This document shows, piece after piece, positions 34,613 through 43,722 of a stretch of 64,000 nucleotides of DNA. The stretch covers positions 19,890-83,889 of the forward strand of contig JAQBNT010000156.1 of the NCBI GenBank assembly GCA_028288445.1, given 5' to 3'. The notes beneath the pieces are model-generated. The model worked only from the letters and a program-made list of their open reading frames with translations. It did no database searches and was not told the DNA's origin. Both the position numbers and the translations under genes were made by a program. Numbering within the stretch: the first letter of the stretch is position 1; the number at the start of each line of letters is the position of its first letter. The stretch comes from Hymenobacter sp. (GTDB lineage Bacteria; Bacteroidota; Bacteroidia; Cytophagales; Hymenobacteraceae).

Positions 34613-36400
34613 ATGATAACGATAAAACCATTTTTTCGCCCGGCCCTGGTGGCGCTTGGGCTGGCCGGGTTCACCAGCCTGGTGTCGTGCAAAGACTACC
34701 TGGAAGTGGAACCCACGGCGGTAGATACCTCCACGGCCGTGTTTAGCACCGTGAGCGGGGCCTACAATTCCGTTATCGGAGCTTACGCGCCGATGGCCGG
34801 CGACGCGGCGTACGGCAGCCGCATCAGTACCTACTTCCCCTACGATTCCGAGGATTTCCTTAACTCGCCCACTGGCACCGATGCCGGCGACGGCCGCCGG
34901 GGCATTGCCCGCTATGTATCGACGACCACCAATGCTGACGTTCGCAACGCCTGGAACTCGCTGTACCGGGGCATTGAGCGGGCCAACATTTGCATCAAGT
35001 ACATCCCGAGCATGACGCAGTACGCCGGCGGCACCGACCAGGCCGCTGTGCAGCGCCTCTACGGCGAGGCCCTCACCCTGCGCGCGCAGTACTACTTCGA
35101 GCTGGTGCGCAACTGGGGCGACGTGCCCGCCCCCTACGAGCCCACCGTGACCGGCCAGGACCTGAACATCGTGCGCACCAAGCGCAATGCCATCCTCGAC
35201 CGCATGATTGCCGACCTGGCCCTGGCCACGCCGCTGGTGCCCTGGCGCTCGGCCGCCGGCTCCGATGAGCGCATCAGCAAAGGGGCCGTGAAGGCCCTGC
35301 GCGCCCGCTTGGCCCTGTACCGCGCCAGCTTTTACTACGACCCCGAAAGCAAAAGCATGCTGCAGGCCGCCGACCGCAATACGTACTATGAAATCGTGCG
35401 CACCGAGTGCAACGACATCATGAACAACCGCGCCGAGCACGACCTCAACGCCAGCTTCGAGGAGCCTTTCCGTGCCATCTGCGAGTACCGCCGCGACGTG
35501 AAGCACGAAACCATTTTCGAAATTGCCATGGGCGGCACCACCAGCCCTTCCACCACCGACAGCAAGCTCGGCTATGCCACAGGGCCGCGCGTAACGGCTA
35601 TTTCGGCGGCCTACGGCTCGACTACCCAAGGCTCGATTGTGGCAACGCCCACGTACTTCTACGCCTTCGACTCGACCGATACCCGCCGCGACATTACGCT
35701 GGCCCCGTACAGCATCGACGCCGGCCCCAAGCGCCTGCACACCACGTCGGTCAGTATTTACGACGGCAAATTCCGCCGCGAATGGAGCAGTAATGCTTCG
35801 CTGCGCTCCAGCGGTGCCCAGGGCATGGGCTTCAACTGGCCGCTCATCCGCTTCTCCGATGTGCTGCTGATGTACGCCGAAGCCGATAACGAGCTGGGCA
35901 ACGGCCCGAGCACTAAAGCCATCAGCGCCCTCAACGAAGTGCGGGTGCGCGGCTACGGTGCGGCCACACCGCCGGCCGTTGGCACGGGCTACGCGGCTTT
36001 CCAAACGGCCATCATGCGGGAGCGCCTGCTGGAGTTCGGTGGGGAAGGCATCCGCAAGTATGACCTGATTCGCTGGAACCGCCTGGGTGCTACGTTCCAG
36101 CAAATCAAAACCACCCTCAACACCCAGGTAGCTAACCTGAACGCGGTGCTGCCGCAGTACATCTACTACACCACGCCCACCACCTACGGGCCGCTGCGAA
36201 TACTCAATTCCTACTACAAGCCTTCGGCCACGGTAGCGGCCCCGACCGGTACCACGCGGGTGAACTGGATTAGCTCGGCCATTACTGCCGAGCGCATCAA
36301 CGACATCGCCTCGGGCTTCACCGAAGCGCACCAGCTGCTGCCCATCCCATCCGAGTCCATCAACCTCAACAACAAGCTGACGCAGAACCCCGGCTACTAA
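34613..36400 (+). CDS. SusD-type glycan-binding outer-membrane lipoprotein
   Basis: Surface lipoprotein that captures glycan for the SusC-type channel encoded just upstream. The 595-residue precursor has a lipobox LVSC, with Cys26 as the lipidated residue. The helical TPR-like scaffold of the RagB/SusD fold follows, with WNSLYRGIERANICIKYI, GEALTLRAQYYFELVRNWGDVP and LMYAEADNELGN as typical segments. The C-terminal part (IMRERLLEFGGEGIRKYDLIRW) is the conserved SusD signature region. The true start is the ATG 12 bases after the susC stop; an upstream TTG is unlikely. Substrate is inferred to be pectin fragments. Confidence 0.95.
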   Translation: MITIKPFFRPALVALGLAGFTSLVSCKDYLEVEPTAVDTSTAVFSTVSGAYNSVIGAYAPMAGDAAYGSRISTYFPYDSEDFLNSPTGTDAGDGRRGIARYVSTTTNADVRNAWNSLYRGIERANICIKYIPSMTQYAGGTDQAAVQRLYGEALTLRAQYYFELVRNWGDVPAPYEPTVTGQDLNIVRTKRNAILDRMIADLALATPLVPWRSAAGSDERISKGAVKALRARLALYRASFYYDPESKSMLQAADRNTYYEIVRTECNDIMNNRAEHDLNASFEEPFRAICEYRRDVKHETIFEIAMGGTTSPSTTDSKLGYATGPRVTAISAAYGSTTQGSIVATPTYFYAFDSTDTRRDITLAPYSIDAGPKRLHTTSVSIYDGKFRREWSSNASLRSSGAQGMGFNWPLIRFSDVLLMYAEADNELGNGPSTKAISALNEVRVRGYGAATPPAVGTGYAAFQTAIMRERLLEFGGEGIRKYDLIRWNRLGATFQQIKTTLNTQVANLNAVLPQYIYYTTPTTYGPLRILNSYYKPSATVAAPTGTTRVNWISSAITAERINDIASGFTEAHQLLPIPSESINLNNKLTQNPGY

Positions 36401-36465
36401 CCGCCGACCCGCTGCCGACAAGCAAACTGAGTTTTTAATGGGTTTCGGCCCGCACATTCCAACGC

Positions 36466-37581
36466 ATGATGACGCTGCAAATACTGCTCCTGCTGGCAGG
36501 GCTGGGCAAGGTGGGACTTGGAACTACGCCGACCCAACAGGAAGTGGTAGCCACGGGCGGTTCGGAACGTTTCCGGGCCGCCCAGGCTGCGCCGTCGCAA
36601 GCCGTGGGGCAGGATACCACCGCTGAAAAAATGCTGGTGTTTCAGCGGGCCGTGGGCGGCTGGCCCAAAGCCGTGGGCACCAAGAAAGTGGATTACCACT
36701 ATCCGCTCAGCGCCGCCGAACGGGCCAGTACCATCAAGGATAAAAATCGCAACGACGCCACGATTGACAACAACGCCACGAGCCGCGAAATCAGCTACCT
36801 GGCCGAAGCGTATCAGAAAACCAACAACCCGGCCTACCGCGCCGGGGCTGAAGCCGGCATCCGCTTTCTGCTGAAAATGCAGTACGCCAACGGCGGCTTC
36901 CCCCAGTATTACCCCGATTTCAGCAATTACCGCCACCAGATTACCTACAACGACAATGCCATGGTGCGGGTGCTGGAGGTGCTGCGCAAAGTAGCCCGCC
37001 AGCAAGCCCCCTTCACCGGCCTCGATGCCAAGCTGGTGCCCCAGGCCAAAGCGGCCGAGGAGCGTGGTATCAGCTGCATTCTGAAAACGCAGTACGTGCG
37101 CAAAGGCCAGCCCACGGCCTGGTGCGCCCAGTACGACGAGAAAACCCTGCAACCGGCCAAAGCCCGCGCCTTCGAGCTGGCCTCGCTGAGCGGCGACGAG
37201 TCGGTGGAAATTGTTCGGTTTCTAATGGGCATTGAAAACCCCACACCGGAAGTGTGCAAGGCCATCGACAGCGCCGTGGCGTGGTTTGAAAAGGTGAAAA
37301 TGGAAGGCTACGCCGTGCAGGAAGTCACGCTGCCATCTTCCAAAAAAGTGCTTGACCGCATCATTGTGCCCACGCCGGGCGCAGTACTGTGGGCCCGCTT
37401 CTACGAGCTTGATACCGACCGCCCCATCTACGTGGGGCGCGACAGTCAGGTGCATTACCAGCTCACCGAAATTGAAAACGAGCGCCGCGCCGGCTACCTG
37501 TACGCCGGGGTTTGGCCCGAAAAATTATTAAAAAAAGACTATCCGGCCTGGCAGAAGCGGGTGAGTACGGGAGGGCACTAG
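36466..37581 (+). CDS. PL10 pectate lyase
   Basis: Cleaves polygalacturonate by beta-elimination with an (alpha/alpha) toroid fold. The 371-residue protein has an N-terminal hydrophobic segment. PL10 motifs include VGGWPKAVG, ATIDNNATSREISYLAEAY, MQYANGGFPQYYPD with YRHQITYNDNAMV, ILKTQYVRKGQPTAWCAQYDE, and VTLPSSKKVLDRIIV. The acidic pair at TYNDN and the Arg of RRAGYLY lie where the family's calcium and substrate-binding residues occur. It is the second lyase after PL1 and heads the run of galacturonate genes. The start could be the next ATG codon, one residue later. Confidence 0.93.
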   Translation: MMTLQILLLLAGLGKVGLGTTPTQQEVVATGGSERFRAAQAAPSQAVGQDTTAEKMLVFQRAVGGWPKAVGTKKVDYHYPLSAAERASTIKDKNRNDATIDNNATSREISYLAEAYQKTNNPAYRAGAEAGIRFLLKMQYANGGFPQYYPDFSNYRHQITYNDNAMVRVLEVLRKVARQQAPFTGLDAKLVPQAKAAEERGISCILKTQYVRKGQPTAWCAQYDEKTLQPAKARAFELASLSGDESVEIVRFLMGIENPTPEVCKAIDSAVAWFEKVKMEGYAVQEVTLPSSKKVLDRIIVPTPGAVLWARFYELDTDRPIYVGRDSQVHYQLTEIENERRAGYLYAGVWPEKLLKKDYPAWQKRVSTGGH

Positions 37582-37635
37582 CCGCCCCGAATTCTAGCTT
37601 CGTTCAGCAACCAACCCTATTTCCAGCCCATCGAC

Positions 37636-39171
37636 ATGGACACGCTCACCCAACAACTGGCCCTGGCCACTCCTCATACTTCGGCCGCCGTGTCCTGGCC
37701 CACGTCGGCGCTGCTCACGCTGCCCGAAAAAGTGCTGCAATTCGGCACTGGCGTGCTGCTGCGCGGCCTGCCCGATTTCATGATTGACGAGGCCAACCGC
37801 CAAGGCGTGTTCAACGGCCGCATTGTGGTGGTGAAAAGCACCGACGGCGGCGACGCCACGGCTTTTGAGCGTCAGGACAACCTCTACACCGTGTGCGTGC
37901 GCGGTGTGGACGACGGCCACCCGGTGGAGGAAAACGTGGTGTGCGCCAGCATCAGCCGCGTGCTCTCGGCCAAAAGCCAGTGGGCCGACGTGCTGAAATT
38001 CGCCGCCAGCCCCGACCTGCAAGTGGTGATTTCCAATACCACCGAAGTCGGCATTCAGCTGGTGAACGAGGACATACACCTTACGCCGCCCACGTCGTTT
38101 CCGGGCAAGCTGCTGGCCGTCCTCTACGCACGTTTTGAGGCTTTCAAAGGCGATGTGAACCGGGGCTTGGTCATCGTGCCTACCGAATTGATTCCTGACA
38201 ACGGCCGCAAGCTCGAAGCCATTGTGCTGGAGCTGGCCCACCGCAACGACCTCGGCAGCGCCTTCATCGACTGGCTCGAAGCGGCCAACGATTTCTGCAA
38301 TACGCTGGTGGACCGCATCGTGCCCGGCCGCCCCGAGCCCGCTGCCTACGAAGCGCTGCAAGCCGACCTGGGCTACCAGGACGACCTTCTGACCATGGCC
38401 GAAGCCTATTCGCTCTGGGCCATCGAAGGCGGCGAGCGGGTGCGCGAGGTGCTGTCGTTTCACACGGCCGCTACGGGCGTGGTTATCCGGCCCGACATCA
38501 CGCTGTTCCGCGAGTTGAAGCTGCGTTTGCTGAATGGTACGCACACGCTCAGCTATGGCCTAGCCCATCTGGCCGGTTGCACCACGGTGCGCGAGTCGCT
38601 GGAAAACGAAGACCTGGCGCGCTTCATCCACAACCTGATGCTGGCTGATTTGCTGCCAGGCATTCCCTACGCCGTGGATGAGAAAGTGGGCCAGCGCTTC
38701 GGCATGCAGGTCCTCGACCGTTTCCGCAACCCCTACCTGGAGCACCGCTGGCTCGCCATTGCCATGCAGGGCACCGCCAAGATGCAGATGCGCAACGTGC
38801 CCACGTTGCTGCACTACTACCAGACGCACAATGCCGTGCCGCACTACATGGCGCTGGGCTTCGCGGCCTACCTGCTGTTTATGCGCAACACCGCCACCGG
38901 GGCCAGCACCGGCCAGGGCGAAGCCAACGGCCAGCCCTATACCATTCAGGACGACCGCGCCGGCTACTTCGCCGAGCTCTGGACCAAGTTCTCGCCCGAG
39001 GAGCTGACCAAGGCCGCCCTGCGCAATACCGCCCTCTGGGGCCACGACCTCACCCGCCTGCCCGGCTTTGCCGATAAGGTAAGCCATTACCTGACGCAGC
39101 TGTTGGAAGAAGGCGCGCCAGCCACGCTGGCCGCGTTTTTCACTAAGAAAGCCGCGGTTATTAATTCCTGA
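37636..39171 (+). CDS. uxaB: Tagaturonate reductase (altronate oxidoreductase)
   Basis: Reduces D-tagaturonate to D-altronate with NADH in the cytoplasmic galacturonate pathway. The 511-residue protein belongs to the mannitol dehydrogenase superfamily: a Rossmann-type N-terminal domain (VLQFGTGVLLRGLPDFMID, VVVKSTDGGDA) and a helical C-terminal domain with the polyol dehydrogenase signature region LLNGTHTLSYGLAHL. The lysine in this family's K-x4-N-x2-H motif corresponds to KLRLLNGTH. It acts between UxaC and UxaA, both encoded nearby. Confidence 0.94.
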   Translation: MDTLTQQLALATPHTSAAVSWPTSALLTLPEKVLQFGTGVLLRGLPDFMIDEANRQGVFNGRIVVVKSTDGGDATAFERQDNLYTVCVRGVDDGHPVEENVVCASISRVLSAKSQWADVLKFAASPDLQVVISNTTEVGIQLVNEDIHLTPPTSFPGKLLAVLYARFEAFKGDVNRGLVIVPTELIPDNGRKLEAIVLELAHRNDLGSAFIDWLEAANDFCNTLVDRIVPGRPEPAAYEALQADLGYQDDLLTMAEAYSLWAIEGGERVREVLSFHTAATGVVIRPDITLFRELKLRLLNGTHTLSYGLAHLAGCTTVRESLENEDLARFIHNLMLADLLPGIPYAVDEKVGQRFGMQVLDRFRNPYLEHRWLAIAMQGTAKMQMRNVPTLLHYYQTHNAVPHYMALGFAAYLLFMRNTATGASTGQGEANGQPYTIQDDRAGYFAELWTKFSPEELTKAALRNTALWGHDLTRLPGFADKVSHYLTQLLEEGAPATLAAFFTKKAAVINS

Positions 39172-39184
39172 TTGAATATAAAAA

Positions 39185-39280
39185 GAACGTCATGCTGAGT
39201 GAGTGAGCCACAGTGTCTCTGCCCTGATACTATTTCCTTCGCTGCAACGAAGCGGCAGAGATGCTGCGGCCCCGCTTGGC
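39185..39280. repeat. Degenerate CATGCTGAG-family inverted repeat, copy 4
   Basis: GAACGTCATGCTGAGTGAG opens the left arm and GGCAGAGATGC with TTGGCCCGATG forms the right, but many pairs are lost. It lies between uxaB and uxaA and appears to be an older, decaying copy. Confidence 0.6.
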
Positions 39281-39310
39281 CCGATGATTCCCCGATAATT
39301 ACCCATTGAT

Positions 39311-40963
39311 ATGAAACACCAAGTTGCCCGCATTCACCCCGCCGATAACGTGCTGGTCGCCCTCGTCGACCTGCCCATCGGTACCGAAGTGCCTTGGGAA
39401 AATGGCTTTATTACCACCGCCGAAGCCATTCCGGCCAAGCACAAGCTCGCGCCCCTGGGCCTGACGCAGGGCCAACCCGTGACCATGTACGGCGTGCTCG
39501 TGGGCACTGCCCGCGAGGCCATCCGCCCCGGCGGCCGCCTCACCACGGCCAACATGCAGCACGCTACCAACAGCTATGACGAGCACGCCCACCAGCGCGC
39601 CGCCTGGACCGCGCCCGACGTAACCGCCTGGCAGGACCGCACCTTCCAGGGCTACCACCGCGCCGACGGCCGCGTGGGCACCGCCAACTACTGGCTGGTT
39701 ATCCCGCTGGTGTTCTGCGAAAATCGCAACATCCAGGTGTTGCAGGATGCCCTGATTACCGACCTCGGCTACGCCCGCCGCAAAACCTACCAGCCCGAAA
39801 CCCGCAAGCTGGTGGAGCTCATGCAGGCTGGCAAAACGGTGGAGGAAATCCTCAGCGCCGACCTCGAAGCCAGCGCCGATTTGGCCCAGAACAACCGCCC
39901 GTTTCCGAACGTGGACGGCATCCGCTTCCTCTCGCACGAGGGCGGCTGCGGCGGCATCCGCCAGGATGCCCAGACGCTGTGCGGCCTGCTGGCCGGCTAC
40001 ATCACGCACCCCAACGTGGCCGGTGCCACCGTGCTCAGCCTCGGCTGCCAGAACGCGCAGGCCAGCATGTTGCAGGATGAAATCGCCAAGCGCGACCCCA
40101 ACTTCAGCAAACCCCTCTACATCCTCGACCAGCAGAAGCTAGGCACTGAGGAAACCCTCATCAGCACCGCGCTACGCCAGACGTTTGCCGGGTTGATGAT
40201 TGCCAACCAGGCCCGTCGTGAGCCTGCGCCCTTGAAGGCCCTGAACATCGGCTTGGAATGCGGCGGCTCCGACGGCTTCTCCGGCATCTCGGCCAACCCG
40301 GCCCTGGGCCACGTTTCCGATATGCTGGTGGCCTTGGGCGGCTCAGTCATCCTGGCCGAATTCCCGGAGCTGTGCGGCGTGGAGCAGGAACTCGTGGACC
40401 GCAGCGTGAACCAAGAAACCGCCGAGCGTTTCAGCAGCCTGATGAAGGCTTATGGCGACAGCGCCGTGGCCGTGGGCTCGGGCTTCGACATGAATCCCTC
40501 GCCCGGCAACATTCGCGACGGCCTTATTACCGATGCCATGAAATCGGCTGGCGCGGCCCGCAAAGGTGGTTCCTCGCCCGTGGTGGCCGTACTCGATTAT
40601 CCCGAGCTGGTGACGAAGCCGGGCCTAAACCTGCTCTGCACGCCCGGCAACGATGTGGAATCGACCACTGCCGAAGTAGGGTCTGGGGCCAATATCGTCC
40701 TCTTCACTACCGGCCTGGGTACGCCCACCGGCAACCCCATCGCGCCGGTTATTAAGGTGTCCAGCAACACAGCTTTGGCCCGCCGGATGCCCGATATCAT
40801 CGACGTGAACACCGGCACCGTGATTGACGGCGAGGAAACCATCGAGCAGGCCGGTGAACGCATTCTCGACTACGTCATTCGCGTGGCTAGTGGGGAGGAA
40901 GTGGCCGCTGTGCGCCACGACCAAACCGATTTCATTCCGTGGAAACGCGGCGTTTCGCTGTAG
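39311..40963 (+). CDS. uxaA: Altronate dehydratase
   Basis: Dehydrates D-altronate to 2-keto-3-deoxygluconate. The 550-residue enzyme has an N-terminal SAF domain (about 1-100) and a large C-terminal dehydratase domain (about 115-545). Conserved parts are GYHRADGRVGTANYWLVIP, FLSHEGGCGGIRQDA with its Cys, LSLGCQNAQ, IGLECGGSDGFSGISANPA and NPSPGNIRDGL. The Cys residues in the first three and the CGGSD motif are where the family's metal cofactor is placed. Length is about 50 residues more than the E. coli enzyme, as usual for Bacteroidota. It completes the galacturonate branch to KDG. Confidence 0.95.
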   Translation: MKHQVARIHPADNVLVALVDLPIGTEVPWENGFITTAEAIPAKHKLAPLGLTQGQPVTMYGVLVGTAREAIRPGGRLTTANMQHATNSYDEHAHQRAAWTAPDVTAWQDRTFQGYHRADGRVGTANYWLVIPLVFCENRNIQVLQDALITDLGYARRKTYQPETRKLVELMQAGKTVEEILSADLEASADLAQNNRPFPNVDGIRFLSHEGGCGGIRQDAQTLCGLLAGYITHPNVAGATVLSLGCQNAQASMLQDEIAKRDPNFSKPLYILDQQKLGTEETLISTALRQTFAGLMIANQARREPAPLKALNIGLECGGSDGFSGISANPALGHVSDMLVALGGSVILAEFPELCGVEQELVDRSVNQETAERFSSLMKAYGDSAVAVGSGFDMNPSPGNIRDGLITDAMKSAGAARKGGSSPVVAVLDYPELVTKPGLNLLCTPGNDVESTTAEVGSGANIVLFTTGLGTPTGNPIAPVIKVSSNTALARRMPDIIDVNTGTVIDGEETIEQAGERILDYVIRVASGEEVAAVRHDQTDFIPWKRGVSL

Positions 40964-40976
40964 CCCACCAAAGAAT

Positions 40977-41000
40977 TTACGCAACCGTTTTCGCTAATAA
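40977..41000 (-). promoter_or_regulatory. Putative LacI-type operator, copy F (uxaC)
   Basis: On the minus strand AGCGAAAACGGTTGCGTAAA matches the right part of the consensus (CGGCAACGATTGCGCAAA) at 14 of 18 bases. It lies 112 bases before uxaC and about 50 bases upstream of a -7-like TACCTTCG at 41049-41056, similar to the arrangement at copy C. Confidence 0.5.
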
Positions 41001-41048
41001 ATACCCGAATCAGGACGGCCCATGAGGGTTACGCGCCCGCGCCAGGCC

Positions 41049-41056
41049 TACCTTCG
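41049..41056 (+). promoter_or_regulatory. Candidate -7 box of uxaC
   Basis: TACCTTCG matches TAnnTTTG at all but one position and is identical to the box found before the HTH gene at 57548-57555. No clear TTG lies 19 to 21 bases upstream, so the promoter may depend on an activator. Confidence 0.4.
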
Positions 41057-41111
41057 ACCCCTGAAATCATTCGAATTTATCAGAACCCTGGTTCTGCCTT
41101 CCTGATTGATT

Positions 41112-42545
41112 ATGAAGCCTTTTCTCAACGACGATTTCCTGCTCCAGACCGCCACGGCCAGCACGCTCTACCACGAGTATGCAAAGCAGATGCCCATCAT
41201 TGATTACCATAACCACCTGCTGCCCGACCAGATAGCTGAGGACAAGCAGTTCGAGAACATCACGCAAATCTGGCTCTACGGTGACCACTACAAGTGGCGC
41301 GCCATGCGGGCCAACGGCGTGCCCGAACGCTACATCACCGGCGACGCTTCGGACTGGGAGAAGTTTGAGAAATGGGCCGAAACCGTGCCCTACACGCTAC
41401 GCAACCCGCTCTACCACTGGACGCACCTGGAATTGCAGCGCTACTTCGGCATCACTGAGCTGCTGAACAAGGACAGCGCCCGCCGCATCTACGACGAGTG
41501 CAGCGCCAAGCTCCAGACCCCCGAATATTCGGTGCAAAGCCTGCTCAAAAAGATGCAGGTCGAAACCCTGTGCACCACCGACGACCCGGCCGATTCGCTG
41601 GAGCACCACCAGGCCATTGCCGCCGCCGGCTTCGGCGTGAACGTGCTGCCCACCTTCCGCGCCGACAAGGCGATGGCCGTGGACGATGCCCGCAGCTACA
41701 ACGCCTACCTCGACAAGCTGGGCGCAGTGGCCGAAGTAGAAATAAACACCTTCGCCGACCTGGAGACGGCCCTGCGCCGCCGCCACGACTTCTTCGCCAG
41801 CGTGGGCTGCCGCCTGTCGGACCACGGCCTGGAGCACATCTACGCCGCCGAATATACGGCTGATGAAGCCAGCACCATCTTCCTGAAAATCCGGGGTGGC
41901 AGCGAGTTGACTCATGCTGAAAACCACCAGTTCAAGGCCGCCGTGTTGGTTTTGCTGGCTGAGATGGACTGGGAAAAAGGCTGGACGCAGCAATACCACA
42001 TCGGCGCGCTGCGCAACAACAACTCGCGGATGCTTCGCGAGCTTGGTCCTGATACCGGCTGGGACTCCATCGGCGACTTCGCACAGGGCCGCGCCCTGTC
42101 CACTTTCCTTGACCGGCTCGACGGCCAGGACAAACTGGCGAAAACCATCATCTACAACCTCAATCCGGCCGACAACGACCTGATTGCGACGATGATTGGC
42201 AACTTCAACGACGGCTCGGTGGCCGGCAAAATGCAGTTCGGCTCCGGCTGGTGGTTCCTCGACCAGAAGGACGGCATGGAGAAGCAGCTCAATGCCCTGA
42301 GCAACATGGGCCTGCTGCCGCGCTTCGTGGGGATGCTCACGGATTCGCGCAGCTTCCTCTCGTACCCGCGCCACGAGTATTTCCGCCGCGTGCTCTGCAA
42401 CCTGCTCGGCAACGACGTGGAAAACGGTGAGCTGCCGGCCGACATGGAATTGCTGGGACGTACCGTGCAAAATATCTGCTACGGCAACGCCAAGGAGTAT
42501 TTCGGCTTTGGCAAGGTGGTGGAAGCCGCTGCCGTAGCTGTGTAG
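41112..42545 (+). CDS. uxaC: Glucuronate isomerase (uronate isomerase)
   Basis: Isomerises D-galacturonate to D-tagaturonate, and D-glucuronate to D-fructuronate. The 477-residue protein is an amidohydrolase-like TIM barrel. Family motifs are MPIIDYHNHLLPDQIAED near the N-terminus (metal-site histidines), WLYGDHYKWRAMRANG, TLCTTDDPADSLEHH, FQPTFRADK-like VLPTFRADKAMAVDD, and LVGMLTDSRSF-like FVGMLTDSRSFLSYPRHEYF. Length matches E. coli UxaC (470). I take the ATG at 41112; a TTG two codons earlier is less likely. It probably heads the uxaC-kdgK-kdgA-exuT run. Confidence 0.96.
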   Translation: MKPFLNDDFLLQTATASTLYHEYAKQMPIIDYHNHLLPDQIAEDKQFENITQIWLYGDHYKWRAMRANGVPERYITGDASDWEKFEKWAETVPYTLRNPLYHWTHLELQRYFGITELLNKDSARRIYDECSAKLQTPEYSVQSLLKKMQVETLCTTDDPADSLEHHQAIAAAGFGVNVLPTFRADKAMAVDDARSYNAYLDKLGAVAEVEINTFADLETALRRRHDFFASVGCRLSDHGLEHIYAAEYTADEASTIFLKIRGGSELTHAENHQFKAAVLVLLAEMDWEKGWTQQYHIGALRNNNSRMLRELGPDTGWDSIGDFAQGRALSTFLDRLDGQDKLAKTIIYNLNPADNDLIATMIGNFNDGSVAGKMQFGSGWWFLDQKDGMEKQLNALSNMGLLPRFVGMLTDSRSFLSYPRHEYFRRVLCNLLGNDVENGELPADMELLGRTVQNICYGNAKEYFGFGKVVEAAAVAV

Positions 42546-42559
42546 CGGCTGTTTCCGCC

Positions 42560-42661
42560 TGTCATCCTGAGCGGAGCGAAGGACCTTCTCACGTTTGCAT
42601 CGAATAGATTACTGTAAACCGTTCAAGCCTGAGAAGGTCCTTCGCTCCGCTCAGGATGACA
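42560..42661. repeat. Perfect 32-bp inverted repeat between uxaC and kdgK
   Basis: Arms 42560-42591 and 42630-42661 (TGTCATCCTGAGCGGAGCG to CCTTCTCA) are perfectly complementary with a 38-base loop. The outer TCATCCTGAGCGGAG is a variant of the CATGCTGAGCG family, with different inner sequence. It lies inside what would otherwise be one operon. Confidence 0.92.
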
Positions 42662-42699
42662 ATAGTTTCCAGAATCTCAAGTACCCAACCACCCCTAGA

Positions 42700-43710
42700 A
42701 TGAAGCAAGTTGTCACGTTCGGCGAAATCATGATGCGGCTGTCGCCGCCGCTGAATTACCGGTTCGCGCAAACCCAGCACCTCGAAATCACCTACGGCGG
42801 CGGCGACGCCAACGTGGGCGCTTCGCTGGCCGGGCTGGGCGTGCCCGCCGCCCATGTCACCTGCTTCCCTGCTAATGATTTCGGCCACGCGGCTGCCCAG
42901 CAGTTCCGCGCTCTGGGCGTGAATATGGACGCCACCGTGTACGAAGGCGACCGCCTCGGCCTGTATTTCCTGGAAGTGGGGGCGGGGATGCGCCCCAGCA
43001 AAGTGGTGTACGACCGCGCCAACTCGGCCTTCGCGCACCTCGACCCGGCCAAATTCAACTGGGATGAAATCCTGAAAAATGCCGGCTGGCTGCACTGGAC
43101 GGGCATCACGCCCGCCATTTCGGCCACCACGGCCGAGGCCACGCGCCAGGCCATTGCCACCGCGCGCCGCCTGGGCATTACCGTATCGGCCGACGTGAAC
43201 TACCGCCGCAACCTGTGGCAGTATGGCCAGACGGCCCAGAGCGTAATGGCGGAATTGGTGGCGGGCTGCGATATTGTGGTCTGCTCTGAGAACGATGCGG
43301 AGGACTTGTTCGACATCGTACCTGAGCCCGGTACCGACAACAAGTTCGTATCCGTCGCCCGGCAGGTGATGGCGCGGTTCCCACAAATCAAGCAGGTAGT
43401 AACTACCCGCCGCAAAACCCACAGCGCCTCGCACAACGGCCTGAAAGGCATTTTCTACGACGGCCAGCAGTTCCTCGAAACCGTCACCTACGACATCAAC
43501 CCCATCGTGGACCGCATTGGCGGCGGCGATGCCTTCATGGCCGGCTTCATCTACGGCTCGCTGGCTTATAACAACCCGCAGCAGGCCCTCACCTTCGGCG
43601 TAGCGGCTTCGGCCCTCAAGCACACCATCCACGGCGACGTTAACTTAGTGACCGTGGCCGAGGTGGAAGAAATCATGAAGGGCAACACCAGCGGCCGTTT
43701 GCTGCGCTAA
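42700..43710 (+). CDS. kdgK: 2-dehydro-3-deoxygluconokinase
   Basis: Phosphorylates 2-keto-3-deoxygluconate to KDPG with ATP. The 336-residue PfkB-family kinase has the N-terminal signature TFGEIMMRLSPP and YGGGDANVGASLAGLG, a Tyr-Arg-x3-W segment (NYRRNLWQ) typical of KDG kinases, and the C-terminal ATP/anion-hole motif RIGGGDAFMAGFIYG with the catalytic Asp. The start MKQVVTFGEIM begins the fold; upstream in-frame codons belong to the inverted repeat. Both the unsaturated-uronate and galacturonate branches feed into it, and kdgA follows 12 bases later. Confidence 0.95.
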   Translation: MKQVVTFGEIMMRLSPPLNYRFAQTQHLEITYGGGDANVGASLAGLGVPAAHVTCFPANDFGHAAAQQFRALGVNMDATVYEGDRLGLYFLEVGAGMRPSKVVYDRANSAFAHLDPAKFNWDEILKNAGWLHWTGITPAISATTAEATRQAIATARRLGITVSADVNYRRNLWQYGQTAQSVMAELVAGCDIVVCSENDAEDLFDIVPEPGTDNKFVSVARQVMARFPQIKQVVTTRRKTHSASHNGLKGIFYDGQQFLETVTYDINPIVDRIGGGDAFMAGFIYGSLAYNNPQQALTFGVAASALKHTIHGDVNLVTVAEVEEIMKGNTSGRLLR

Positions 43711-43722
43711 ATTCAACCAACC

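Noticed and set aside
33845-36457. 870-residue antisense open frame over susC and susD
   Set aside because: Shadow of the sense codons; no start signal or recognisable domain, and the sense genes are unambiguous.
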